64,000 nt of DNA from Paraburkholderia tuberum STM678 (GTDB lineage: Bacteria > Pseudomonadota > Gammaproteobacteria > Burkholderiales > Burkholderiaceae): NCBI RefSeq assembly GCF_902833905.1, contig NZ_CADFGP010000013.1, positions 62,001 through 126,000 on the forward strand. Direction: 5' to 3'. Of the stretch, positions 1 through 8,465 are shown one piece after another. Numbering within the stretch: the first letter of the stretch is position 1; each line of letters starts with the position of its first letter. The notes below the pieces were generated by a model. It was not told where the DNA came from, ran no database searches, and was given only the letters and a program-made list of their open reading frames with translations. The translations under genes were made by a program, and so were the position numbers.

Positions 1-1911
1 GCCCGCGAGCAGCGGGCCGATGTTCACGCCGAGTTGGCTCAGGCCGGTCAGCGCGACGACGAGCGCGATCACGCAGAACAGCGCGGTGCGCAGCATCGGC
101 ATCAAGGTGCGCAGACGCGCGGCGCGCACCAGATCGCCGCTGCTCGTCCAGTTATCGAGGCGACGTTCGGCCGACACGTTGACGATCTCCCACACCACCA
201 GCGCGATGATCGCGGCGACGGCGATCGTCGCGAGCGCCGAGGCGAGCCGGTGGCCGATCGTGCCGCTGCGGAACAGATCGACGACGTCGACGCCCCACGC
301 CTGCAACAGCACCAGCGCGGTGACGCTGCCGATGATCCAGCCGATCACTCGCCGCAGCGCCGGATAGTATCGGTAGGCGTGCTGATGCACGAGCGAGTGT
401 GACGCCTCGTCCTGCACATGGAAGATGCGCGCGAGCGCGCCGAAGATCACGATCGACACGAGCCGCGCGCCGATCAGTATCGCGAGCGTCATGCCGCCGA
501 TATTCACGAGCGCGTGATAGCCGTTCCGTACGTCGAAAGCCCACACGAACCACAGGCCCATCACGATGACCACGGTCACCACGGCCCACGCGTCCGCGAA
601 CGCGTTGCCGAACATCTCCAACGACTCGTGAGCGGCGAAGCGATTGCGGATTCGGTTGGCGACCGGTTTCGCGCAGCGCAGCACGAGGATCGAGATCATC
701 ACGTGACCGGCGAGTGCGACCACTTTCAGCAGCGCGAGATGCGCGGCGTCGTTCATGCCAAGCGCCTGCGCGACTTCGGCTAGCGCGACGCCGGCGCCGA
801 CCACGCTGACGATTCGCACGATCCAGCCGAGCACGAACGCGGCCCACGCATCGCCCATGCGCAGCAGCCGCAGACGCGGTGCGCTCGGCTGCAGGAAGAA
901 CGCGCCGACGATCACGACGCAGCGGCACACCACATAGACGTCGATCAGCGAATCGAGCGCGCGATCCTGCGGCGTGCCGTTGCCGGCGAAGATCGACATC
1001 AGCGCGCTCGCCGCGCCGAGGAACACCGCGATCGGCACGAGCCGCGCCAGCGTGATCAGCAACGCGCGCGGCAGACGTTGCAGCAGCGTCCAGTGGTGCG
1101 TCGCGTTGCGCTTGCCTTCGGCTTCGATGGCGCGGCCTTTGGCGGATGGCGTCGCGTACGGCGCGGCCGGGCCAGTCGCGACGGCTTGCGCCTCCGCTTC
1201 GAGCACTGACGGCGCCGATGACAGCGGGGGCAGCGGCGGCGTGCTGGTGGGCGGATGACCTGCCGGCGCGGCGCCGGCGGCGTGCGCGGGCGGCGGTGAG
1301 TTGTCGTTGTCATTCTGCAGCGCGGCTTCGCGGCGCGCGGCGATCGCCCGATAGACGCGCCGCAGCAGCCGCCGCGCCAGCCATTCGAGCACCAGAGCGG
1401 GGATCAGCGCGGCCAGCAGCGACCACAGCACCTCGAACAGCACCGCGCGCGCGTGCGGATTGGCGAACTGCCAGTTCCACCATGCGCGCACCGACGCGAC
1501 GTCGAGCAGCGCGGCGATCGAGCCGCGCAGCGAGGTCGCGAGATGGCCGGCGTAATGCGCGCCCTCGCGCGCGAGTTGCGAGGCGAGGCCATTGGATTTG
1601 AACGCGTCCGGCACGAGCGCGGCTGCGCCGCTTGCGGCGGCGGGCGCCGACGCCGCCGCCGGCGCGGATGCGGGCGGCGCGCTCAACGCGCCGGCCGCGG
1701 CGATCGCTTGCAGCGTATCGGCGACTTGCGCGCGGCGTTTGGGGTCGTTCAGGACAGCGAGCGCGTCGCGGGCCTGCTGAGGTGTCAGCGTGACGGCGGC
1801 GGAAGCGGGTGTCGCGGGCGTGGGATGGGCAGGCTCAGGCGCGGCGGCGAAGACGGGCGCCGCGCCTGCGAGCAGAAAAATGAAAAAACAGATACGCAGA
1901 AATTTTTGCAT
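1..1911 (-). CDS. MscS-family mechanosensitive channel (YbiO-like), partial at window start
   Basis: The frame is open from an ATG at 1911 to the left edge, 637 codons without a stop, so the C-terminus lies outside the window. The N-terminus is a signal peptide (Lys-Phe-Leu-Arg then a hydrophobic run ending Ala-Ala-Pro). An Ala/Pro-rich periplasmic stretch and then many hydrophobic helices follow. The last visible residues (LSQLGVNIGPLLAG) match the start of the pore-lining helix of MscS-type channels, just before the conserved beta domain. The long N-terminal extension with extra helices fits the moderate-conductance YbiO class, which releases solutes on hypo-osmotic shock. Family membership is fairly sure; the exact subfamily is inferred from the part seen. 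No strong ribosome site is visible. Confidence 0.8.
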   Translation of the reverse strand, partial: MQKFLRICFFIFLLAGAAPVFAAAPEPAHPTPATPASAAVTLTPQQARDALAVLNDPKRRAQVADTLQAIAAAGALSAPPASAPAAASAPAAASGAAALVPDAFKSNGLASQLAREGAHYAGHLATSLRGSIAALLDVASVRAWWNWQFANPHARAVLFEVLWSLLAALIPALVLEWLARRLLRRVYRAIAARREAALQNDNDNSPPPAHAAGAAPAGHPPTSTPPLPPLSSAPSVLEAEAQAVATGPAAPYATPSAKGRAIEAEGKRNATHHWTLLQRLPRALLITLARLVPIAVFLGAASALMSIFAGNGTPQDRALDSLIDVYVVCRCVVIVGAFFLQPSAPRLRLLRMGDAWAAFVLGWIVRIVSVVGAGVALAEVAQALGMNDAAHLALLKVVALAGHVMISILVLRCAKPVANRIRNRFAAHESLEMFGNAFADAWAVVTVVIVMGLWFVWAFDVRNGYHALVNIGGMTLAILIGARLVSIVIFGALARIFHVQDEASHSLVHQHAYRYYPALRRVIGWIIGSVTALVLLQAWGVDVVDLFRSGTIGHRLASALATIAVAAIIALVVWEIVNVSAERRLDNWTSSGDLVRAARLRTLMPMLRTALFCVIALVVALTGLSQLGVNIGPLLAG

Positions 1912-2327
1912 AGGGTGTAAAGCGGGATGAAGCCAGTGCGGACGATTGTGCCGGAATATGGGCTGTTTCAGCGGGGTGACCCGGGACCGACACGGGGCGG
2001 GGCGCTGAAGTTCCTGCGGCGGAGGCCCGCCGGACGGGCGAAAGCGCCGCGAGAGCGGCGCCCGTCGGGCGGGGCGTTGACCCGACAGGATAGCCGATGA
2101 TGGCCGGCAGGCCTGTCGAAGGCAGCAGAAAGCTTGCCCGGAAAGCCCCGTGGGCGGGGCGGCGCAGGAGGTAGGAGGCCGCTTGCCGGGCGGCCATGCT
2201 GGCGGCGGCGCGAGGATGTTCTCGACGACCACGCTACGTGGGGGCAGAGCGCGGAAAGTCGGGAATGCTCAATCGCCGTGACCGTGCGCTGCTAAGCGTT
2301 CACTACAAAAAACGCTTAAATCCGCGC
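1912..2327. other. Intergenic stretch, no gene seen
   Basis: GC-rich sequence between the MscS-type gene, which starts here, and the end of the sigma-54 regulator gene. An open minus-strand frame covers 1835-2197 but overlaps the channel start out of frame and has no recognisable protein features. The only structure found is the inverted repeat at 2293-2318. Confidence 0.5.
2293..2318 (-). terminator. Inverted repeat downstream of the VpsR-like gene
   Basis: A perfect 8-bp inverted repeat (TAAGCGTT / AACGCTTA) with a 10-base loop lies 10 bases past the regulator's stop codon. Read on the minus strand, the T-run falls in the loop and not after the stem, so it is not a classic intrinsic terminator. 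It could be a weak terminator or a protein-binding palindrome. Confidence 0.35.
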
Positions 2328-3755
2328 TTATGCCACTGAAGAGGTCTGCCGCTCTGCTTCGTCATCGGCATGGGGGCCGCTGCTCGCGCCGCGTCCGGCC
2401 GGCTCCTGATGCAGCCGGTTCGCGTGCATCAGCCGGTACAGCGTCGCGCGCGAAATGCCCAGTTCGGCCGCCGCATCGGACAGCTTGTAGCCATGCCGCA
2501 GCAGCGCGTTCTCGATCGCATCCTTTTCGGCCTTGCTGCGGATTTCCGCCAGCGTGACCGCCGGGCCATTGTCAGCTTCGGGTAGACCGAGGTCGCTCGC
2601 GGTGATGAAGCGGCCCTCGCTCATCACGACCGCGCGGCGCACGCAGTTGATCAGCTCGCGCACGTTGCCGGGCCACGGATAGTTCGACATCGCGACGATC
2701 GCGTCGCTCGACAGGCCGCGCAGCTTGCGCGCGCCGTCCTGCTTGTACATGCTGAGCGCGTAATTGGCGAGTAGCTTGATGTCGCCGCCGCGCTCGCGCA
2801 ATGGCGGCTCGACGAGGCGCAGCACGCACAGCCGGTGATAGAGGTCGGAACGGAAACGCCCGTCTTCGACGGCGCGCTCCAGATCGACGTGGGTGGCCGA
2901 GATCACGCGCACGTCGACGCTGATCGGACCGTTGCCGCCAAGCCGCTCGATCGTGCCTTCCTGCAGGAAGCGCAGCAGCACCGCCTGGCATTCGTGCGGC
3001 ATGTCGCCGATTTCGTCGAGAAACAGCGTGCCTTCATGCGCGCTCTCGATCCGGCCGAGCTTGCGTTGCACCGCGCCGGTAAAAGCGCCGCGCTCGTGGC
3101 CGAACAGTTCGGCCTGCAACAGGCTCGGCGGAATCGCCGCGCAATTGATCGCGACGAACGTGCGGCCCGCGCGCGGCGAGCGGTCGTGAATAGCACGAGC
3201 GGTCAGCTCCTTGCCGGTGCCCGATTCGCCCGCGATGAACACCGGCGCATCGGTCACGCCGCATTTGTCGATGCGCCGGTAGAGCTGCTGCATTGGCTCG
3301 CATTGCCCGACCATGCCGTGGCGGCCGAGCGACGGCTCCGGCACGACGCGTGGCTGACGCAGGCTCGACAGCCCATGCGCGTGGCCGAGCGCAAACATGA
3401 GCCGCTCGTTGAGCCACGGCTGCGTGACGAAGTCGAAGCAGTAATCGAGGATGAAACGGCTGACCAGCTCGTTGTCGGCCTGGCCCGGCACGATCTGCGC
3501 GACCCAGTTGGTTTCGACGCGGCGCATGCACAGCGCGAGCGCGGACAGCTGCTGTGACGTGCAATCTTCGGGCAACTGAACGAGACCGACCTTGATGTCG
3601 CCGCGTTCGATCATGCGTTCCGCCACGGCCGTGCTTTTTGCGTGCACGGCTTGCCATCCCGACGCGGCCAGAAACTCGACGAGTTTCTGGTCGGGCGTGT
3701 TCGCCACGTACAGAACCGTGCGTTCCATATCGGCCGGCGTGCAAGTCGTAGTCAT
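2328..3755 (-). CDS. VpsR-like sigma-54-dependent transcriptional regulator
   Basis: 475 residues. Residues about 10-135 resemble the degenerate receiver-like N-terminal domain of VpsR-type regulators. The central AAA+ sigma-54 activator domain has Walker A GESGTGKE (about 177-184), the sigma-54 contact loop GAFTGA (223-228) and Walker B FLDEIG (245-250). A Fis-type helix-turn-helix sits near the C-terminus (LSDAAAELGISRATLYRL). VpsR homologues control exopolysaccharide and biofilm genes, some in response to cyclic di-GMP. The ATG at 3755 is preferred over upstream in-frame starts because GGGGGAACC lies directly before it. The gap upstream carries a sigma-54 promoter facing the other way, towards a small gene and a CpaE-like ATPase gene, so that unit is the obvious candidate target. 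The target and any nucleotide ligand are inferred. Confidence 0.88.
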   Translation of the reverse strand: MTTTCTPADMERTVLYVANTPDQKLVEFLAASGWQAVHAKSTAVAERMIERGDIKVGLVQLPEDCTSQQLSALALCMRRVETNWVAQIVPGQADNELVSRFILDYCFDFVTQPWLNERLMFALGHAHGLSSLRQPRVVPEPSLGRHGMVGQCEPMQQLYRRIDKCGVTDAPVFIAGESGTGKELTARAIHDRSPRAGRTFVAINCAAIPPSLLQAELFGHERGAFTGAVQRKLGRIESAHEGTLFLDEIGDMPHECQAVLLRFLQEGTIERLGGNGPISVDVRVISATHVDLERAVEDGRFRSDLYHRLCVLRLVEPPLRERGGDIKLLANYALSMYKQDGARKLRGLSSDAIVAMSNYPWPGNVRELINCVRRAVVMSEGRFITASDLGLPEADNGPAVTLAEIRSKAEKDAIENALLRHGYKLSDAAAELGISRATLYRLMHANRLHQEPAGRGASSGPHADDEAERQTSSVA

Positions 3756-4059
3756 GGTTCCCCCTGTTCGATCCTCAGGACTGCCGTGCGACGTTGTGAG
3801 ATTCAGGCGGCCAGTTGCTGCACTCCGGCTGCGACGCATTCACGACAGCAGCAATCACGAACAAGGGACACGCTTCAAGCGCGGCGCGAACCGGAACGCG
3901 CTGCATGGCGGACCGATTCATGCAATGGCGGCGACCTTGTCGTTCATTGCTGAAACTGCCCGGCGATTTTTTCCCCGAACCGTGAAAACCACTTGAACCG
4001 TGGCTTGCCTCGTTGACCTGATAGAAGCGCTCTGATTGGCGCATGGCCTAACGATAAGC

Positions 4060-4396
4060 GAAAGCGCCTGAAAGCGCCAGACAAAGAAACATGGATGAAG
4101 AATGCGGATTGGATTTTCGGATTAACACGGATCACTAATGAATAAGCGGTCAAGGCCGGTTATGCGCGCAATCGCACATTGCGTGGCAATTGCCCTGGTA
4201 TTAAGGCGTGACTAAAACGGACGGGGCGCGAGCAGTCATGTTTCACAGTTGCGACAGATTGGACAGCGCGAGTCGAATGCGCTTTGCCGCGCCGGGTGGG
4301 GCGCTTTGCCAACCGGAAGGAGCGGCGAAGCCACGTGCGGCCGGCCCCGCGGCCTGTCAGCAGGCTGGCGAGACGGAGCGGGAGGCGCGCTTTGCG
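4060..4396. repeat. Five GCGCTTT heptamers, candidate activator sites
   Basis: GAAAGCGCC occurs at 4060-4068 and 4070-4078, exactly 10 bp apart. The reverse orientation GCGCTTTGC occurs at 4279-4287, 4301-4309 (22 bp later) and 4387-4395. The helical-turn spacing of the close pairs suggests binding sites on one face of the DNA. The three plus-oriented copies lie about 170-290 bp upstream of the predicted sigma-54 start, a normal distance for enhancer sites. Function is inferred. Confidence 0.35.
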
Positions 4397-4540
4397 GCCA
4401 GCGCGCGGCGATTTTGGCGTGTCAGAAACGAATCAATGCGCGCCACGCCAAAAATCGGGCCGGTTCGCACTGCGTCAAAAGCAAACCGATTTCTCGGCAG
4501 AGTGAAGCTTTGGCGGGCGCCTTACAAATTCGAACGCGTG

Positions 4541-4560
4541 TTGGCATAACCGTTGCAATA
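4541..4560 (+). promoter_or_regulatory. Sigma-54 (-24/-12) promoter
   Basis: TTGGCATAACCGTTGCAATA matches the sigma-54 consensus TGGCAC-N5-TTGCW with one mismatch in the -24 block. The invariant GG (4543-4544) and GC (4555-4556) are separated by exactly 10 bases. Transcription would start near 4567 and run towards the genes at 5081 and 5532. An enhancer-binding protein gene lies just upstream in the opposite direction. Confidence 0.75.
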
Positions 4561-5080
4561 AGGTCTGCACAGAAAAATGTTTTGCCGCCAGGTCGACGGT
4601 ACGGGGAAAACCGGATTAAAAAAGACCGGCGGTAAAAAAGTCACTCGCAGACATGGTCGGGGAAGCCATCGGGTGTTTGCGGGAGCGCGGCGGGGCCTTC
4701 TAAATACGTTAGCAAACGGGTGAGTGGCGGACCGGTTTGGCGGCCATTCAAAACCGGACGAAAAAAGGGCAACGACTTCGCCGTTTTTCCTTTTCGACTT
4801 TTTGTCCTCACGACGCGAAAAGGGTGGCGATAACGACAGGCAACGCGCTGGCAACGTTCGCGAGCGACGCGCCGCAAAGGGAAGGGGCAGCGCCGGAGCA
4901 GGACCGGCCGGCGCGACGAAGCGGGGAGAGACGCTAGTCTCCACAGAGAGACGAATGTACGAGGTGAACCAGGGGCCGTGTCCGTGGGTTGGCACGGGCA
5001 CGGCGACCTGGCCCAACGGCCGGGGCGCTGAGACCAGACGGCGTGACCTGGCGCAAATCTGCTCGACATCGGGGACTGAC

Positions 5081-5350
5081 ATGAAACCACAAGTGATTCG
5101 CAGGCCGGCCGCTTCGGGAGGAACCAGAAGCACTTACCGGCGGTATGTCGCGGCATCGCGAGCGCGCTTTTTCGCGCAGGCGGCGGGCTCGTCGATCGAT
5201 CTGCTGACGCTCGTCGTCGCCGAGGCGCTCGAGCGCCGAGCGCAAGCCGAGATCCGCCGCGACCTGCTGCGCGACGCGCTGTACGCCATGCCGGTGCGCG
5301 CTGAACGCAGCGCGGCGCAGCGGCGCGACGACGATGAAACCGACTTCTGA
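5081..5350 (+). CDS. Small hypothetical protein upstream of the CpaE-like gene
   Basis: 89 residues, Arg- and Ala-rich, with a basic N-terminus, a short hydrophobic patch (SIDLLTLVVAEAL) and an acidic tail (DDDETDF). No family is recognised. The frame stays open upstream to 4724, but the ATG at 5081 has GGGG seven bases before it and the upstream part looks like non-coding sequence. It is the first possible gene after the sigma-54 promoter and is followed after 181 bases by the CpaE-like gene on the same strand. Confidence 0.5.
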   Translation: MKPQVIRRPAASGGTRSTYRRYVAASRARFFAQAAGSSIDLLTLVVAEALERRAQAEIRRDLLRDALYAMPVRAERSAAQRRDDDETDF

Positions 5351-5531
5351 CGCTTGCCGCTCGTCGGCTCGCAGCGACCGCGCAGGAATTCGATAACACC
5401 GTTTGCCGGCCCATGGTTTTCACGGAGGAGCGTCGCGGTAAGGAACTCGCGCCGAAGCCTGCGTCGTCAATCGTGAACAGACGACTGGAATAAAAGCCCG
5501 CGCATGACGCGCCAAGCGCCGCAGAGCTGCC

Positions 5532-6734
5532 ATGATCGATATCTTCCTGATTGCCGCGAGCATCGAACACGCGCAGCGAATCGTCGTGCGGCTCGAAGAG
5601 AGCGGCGTGCGTTACCGGCTGCACACCGCGTTCGGTCCGGCCCGGCAACTGCCGATGCACGCGCGCGTGGTCCGCGGCGCCGACCTGCTGATCGTCGACG
5701 ACGCCAATCTGAACGTCCGCGGACTAGACGGCATCGAGGAGACGCTCGCCTGCGCGCCGACGCTCCATTGCATGCTGGTGACGCCGGCACCGTCCACCGC
5801 GCTGATCGGCGCGGCGCTGCGCGTCGGCGTGCGCCAGGTGCTGTCGTGGCCGCTCGATCGTCAGGCCGTCGTCGATGCGCTTGCGCAGATCGAAGCGCGG
5901 CGCCGCGAGCCCGGGCGGCGCCACGCGCGCGTGGTCACCCTGGCGTCGAGCAAGGGCGGTAGCGGCACCACGCTGATCGCGGTCAACCTCGCGTGCGCGC
6001 TCGCCGCGCGGCGTGAGCGGCGCGTGCTGCTGATCGACCTGAGCCAGCAATTCGCCGACGCGAGCCTGCTGATGGCGAATCGCCCCCCGCCCATGACGCT
6101 CGTCGATCTGTGCTCGCGCAACGAGCAACTCGACCCGGCGCTGTTCGACGCGTGCGCAATGCACGTGTGCCCGAACCTGGATCTGCTCGCCGGCGCCGGC
6201 GATCCGTTGAAGGCCGCCGAACTGCTGCCCGGTCAGCTGGACCGGATTCTGACGCTGGTGCGCGAGCGCTACGACGCGGTGCTGATCGACGTCGGCCCGA
6301 GTCTGAATCCGTCGACGATCCGCGCGCTCGCGCATAGCGACGCGATCTGCATGGTGGTGCGGCAGAACCCGCTGTACCTGCATGGCGCGCGCCGCATGCT
6401 CGATATCTTTCGCGAACTGGGGCATCCGGCCAGCAAGGTGCGGGTCGTCGTCAACCAGTACGACAAGGACGCGCAGATCAATCTGCCGATGCTCGAACGC
6501 ACGCTCGGCGCGAAGGTCGCGCATCAACTGCCGCGCGACGATCAGCACGTCAACGATGCGCTCAGCCGCGGCGTGCCGCTCGTCGCGTGCGCGCGCGACA
6601 GCGGGCTCGCGCAAGGCATCGTGCTGCTGGCGAACATGCTGTGGCCCGCGGGTGCGGAGCGCCGCAGGAGCATGCTCGGCAGGTTGCTCGCGACGTGGCC
6701 GAATCTGCCGCCGCAATTGAAGCCGGGGGGCTAG
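5532..6734 (+). CDS. CpaE/TadZ-like MinD-superfamily ATPase
   Basis: 400 residues. Residues 1-130 look like an atypical receiver domain. From about residue 134 the protein is a MinD/ParA-type ATPase with the P-loop SSKGGSGTTLIAVNLA. The second lysine of the canonical KGGxGKT is replaced by Thr, as is usual in the CpaE/TadZ branch. A switch-like DVGPSLNPS follows. CpaE/TadZ proteins place Flp/Tad pilus machinery at the cell pole, but no other tad gene is in the window, so this copy is an orphan. The neighbouring VpsR-like activator and the sigma-54 promoter suggest a role tied to surface or biofilm behaviour (inferred). No strong ribosome site is seen before the ATG. Confidence 0.75.
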   Translation: MIDIFLIAASIEHAQRIVVRLEESGVRYRLHTAFGPARQLPMHARVVRGADLLIVDDANLNVRGLDGIEETLACAPTLHCMLVTPAPSTALIGAALRVGVRQVLSWPLDRQAVVDALAQIEARRREPGRRHARVVTLASSKGGSGTTLIAVNLACALAARRERRVLLIDLSQQFADASLLMANRPPPMTLVDLCSRNEQLDPALFDACAMHVCPNLDLLAGAGDPLKAAELLPGQLDRILTLVRERYDAVLIDVGPSLNPSTIRALAHSDAICMVVRQNPLYLHGARRMLDIFRELGHPASKVRVVVNQYDKDAQINLPMLERTLGAKVAHQLPRDDQHVNDALSRGVPLVACARDSGLAQGIVLLANMLWPAGAERRRSMLGRLLATWPNLPPQLKPGG

Positions 6735-6790
6735 GACGACGTCTACTCGCTGCTCGAGCCCGGTCTTCTGCTGGTGAACCTCGAGATCCG

Positions 6791-6925
6791 GAACATGATC
6801 GTCTGCGGCTGCAGTTGGCGCTGCGGGCCAGACTCATCCTGGGCGAAGAGAAGCTACAGTCCGACGACGAGCGCTATCGCGCATACCGTAGTAAGGTGAG
6901 ATACAGGGTCATCCCCGGCATAGTC
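6791..6925 (+). pseudogene. C-terminal remnant of an isoprenylcysteine methyltransferase-like gene
   Basis: One frame reads LRLQLALRARLILGEE and then YRAYRSKVRYRVIPGIV. This resembles the C-terminal end of the isoprenylcysteine carboxyl methyltransferase/PEMT-like membrane family (pattern R-I-x-x-E-E-x-L, Y-x-x-Y, R-x-x-P-G). No membrane helices precede it and no start codon fits. It is best read as the tail of a deleted gene left between the CpaE-like gene and the nicotinamide phosphoribosyltransferase gene. Confidence 0.5.
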
Positions 6926-7007
6926 TGTAGGCGTAGAGCCGCGGCCTCAGAGTTCCGAAAGCGTCGGGCAGGCTCGCGCCGTCCGGTCACTCCAGCGAGA
7001 AAATCAC

Positions 7008-8465
7008 GTGAGCGCAGCACCGTCCATGCAAAACGCGCAGGGTTTCAGCGACCTCGCGTCGATCCTGTCCAATCCGATTCTGAATACGGATTCGTACAAG
7101 GCATCGCACTATCTGCAATATCCGCCCGACGCGACGGCGATGTTCTCGTACATCGAATCGCGCGGCGGACGTTACGGCCGCACGCTGTTCTTCGGCTTGC
7201 AGATGCTGCTGAAGGAGTACCTGTGCCGGCCGGTTACCGGCGCGATGATCGACCAGGCGCGGACCTTCTTCAGCGCGCACGGCGAGCCGTTCAACGAGGC
7301 GGGCTGGCGCTACGTCGTGCAGCGATACGGCGGCCATCTGCCGGTGCGGATTCGCGCGGCGCCCGAAGGCTCGGTCGTGCCCACGCACAACGTGCTCGTC
7401 ACCGTCGAATGCGACGATCCGCAGGTGTTCTGGCTCACGTCGTATCTGGAGACGATGCTGATGCGCGTGTGGTATCCGATCACGGTCGCGACGCAAAGCT
7501 GGCATCTGCGCCAGACGATCCGCGCGTATCTGCTGAAAAGCAGCGACGATCTCTCGCAGCTGCCGTTCAAGCTGCACGATTTCGGCGCGCGCGGCGTGTC
7601 GAGCGCGGAGTCGGCGGCGATCGGCGGCGCGGCACATCTCGTCAGCTTCATGGGCTCGGATACGGTGCTCGGCGTGGTTGCGGCGAATCACTACTACCGC
7701 GACCGCATGGCCGCGTTCTCGGTGCCGGCGGCCGAGCACAGCACGATCACGTCGTGGGGCCGCGAGCGCGAAGTCGACGCGTATCGCAACATGATCGCCC
7801 GCTTCGGCAAGCCGGGCGCGATCGTTTCGGTGGTGTCCGACTCTTACGACCTGTTCGCCGCGCTGAACGCATGGGGCGGCGAGCTGAAGCAGGCCGTGCT
7901 CGATTGCGGCGGCATGCTCGTGATTCGCCCGGACTCCGGCGATCCGTGCACGATCGTCCTGCACACGCTGCGCTCGCTGGAGGCTTCGTTCGGGTCGCAG
8001 ACCAACAGCAAGGGGCGGCGCGTGCTCGACCATGTGCGCGTGATTCAGGGTGACGGCGTGAACCCGGATTCGATCGTCGCGATCCTCGCCGCGATGGACG
8101 AGGCCGGCTTCGCCACCGACAACATCGTGTTCGGCATGGGCGGTGCGCTGTTGCAGCAGATCAACCGCGATACGCAGCGCTTCGCGATGAAGTGCTCGGC
8201 GATCCGGCTAGGCGACACGTGGCACGATGTGTCGAAGGATCCAGTCACGGATCACGCCAAGCGCTCGATGAAAGGCCGGCTCACCTTGCTGCGCCATCGC
8301 CGCACCGGCGAGTACCGGACGGTCACGTTGCCGATCGCGTGGGACGGGAGCACGGTGGAGGGCGAGTGGGACGAAGCGCTCGAGACGGTGTTCGATGCGG
8401 GCCGCTTGCTGGTCGATACGTCGCTGGCCGCGATTCGAGGCCGCGCCTATGCGGACGAAGGTTGA
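7008..8465 (+). CDS. nadV: Nicotinamide phosphoribosyltransferase (NAMPT/NadV family)
   Basis: 485 residues, the expected length for NAMPT-type enzymes. The family joins nicotinamide and PRPP to make NMN for NAD salvage without deamidation. Visible family signatures are the N-terminal NTDSYKASHYLQYP, the block HDFGARGVSSAESAAIGG, and the phosphoribosyl-binding stretches VIRPDSGDP, IQGDGVN and FGMGGALLQQ. The GTG at 7008 gives the longest form; an ATG at 7026 is an alternative and neither has a perfect ribosome site. The gene stands alone between two patches of gene debris. The NAMPT family call is firm, while the symbol follows bacterial usage. Confidence 0.9.
   Translation: MSAAPSMQNAQGFSDLASILSNPILNTDSYKASHYLQYPPDATAMFSYIESRGGRYGRTLFFGLQMLLKEYLCRPVTGAMIDQARTFFSAHGEPFNEAGWRYVVQRYGGHLPVRIRAAPEGSVVPTHNVLVTVECDDPQVFWLTSYLETMLMRVWYPITVATQSWHLRQTIRAYLLKSSDDLSQLPFKLHDFGARGVSSAESAAIGGAAHLVSFMGSDTVLGVVAANHYYRDRMAAFSVPAAEHSTITSWGREREVDAYRNMIARFGKPGAIVSVVSDSYDLFAALNAWGGELKQAVLDCGGMLVIRPDSGDPCTIVLHTLRSLEASFGSQTNSKGRRVLDHVRVIQGDGVNPDSIVAILAAMDEAGFATDNIVFGMGGALLQQINRDTQRFAMKCSAIRLGDTWHDVSKDPVTDHAKRSMKGRLTLLRHRRTGEYRTVTLPIAWDGSTVEGEWDEALETVFDAGRLLVDTSLAAIRGRAYADEG

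Larger units (their letters stand above)
3756..5080. other. 1.3-kb regulatory gap between VpsR-like gene and small ORF
   Basis: No convincing coding sequence. The region is less GC-rich than its surroundings and contains several A/T tracts near 4615-4640 and 4755-4805. It holds a near-consensus sigma-54 promoter (4541-4560), five copies of the heptamer GCGCTTT on either strand, a direct repeat GAACCGTG at 3977 and 3995, and a potential stem of A-rich against T-rich arms between about 4755 and 4806. If the promoter is used, the transcript would have a leader of about 510 bases before the ATG at 5081. Confidence 0.5.

Noticed and set aside
4161..4200. Second sigma-54-like sequence around TGGCAATTGCC
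   Set aside because: The GG-N10-GC rule can be met only on the minus strand and both blocks then deviate strongly from consensus.
4641..5660. 339-codon minus-strand open frame across the regulatory gap
   Set aside because: It is Arg/Pro/Ser-rich, has no family match by eye, crosses the CpaE-like gene start and lacks a ribosome site.
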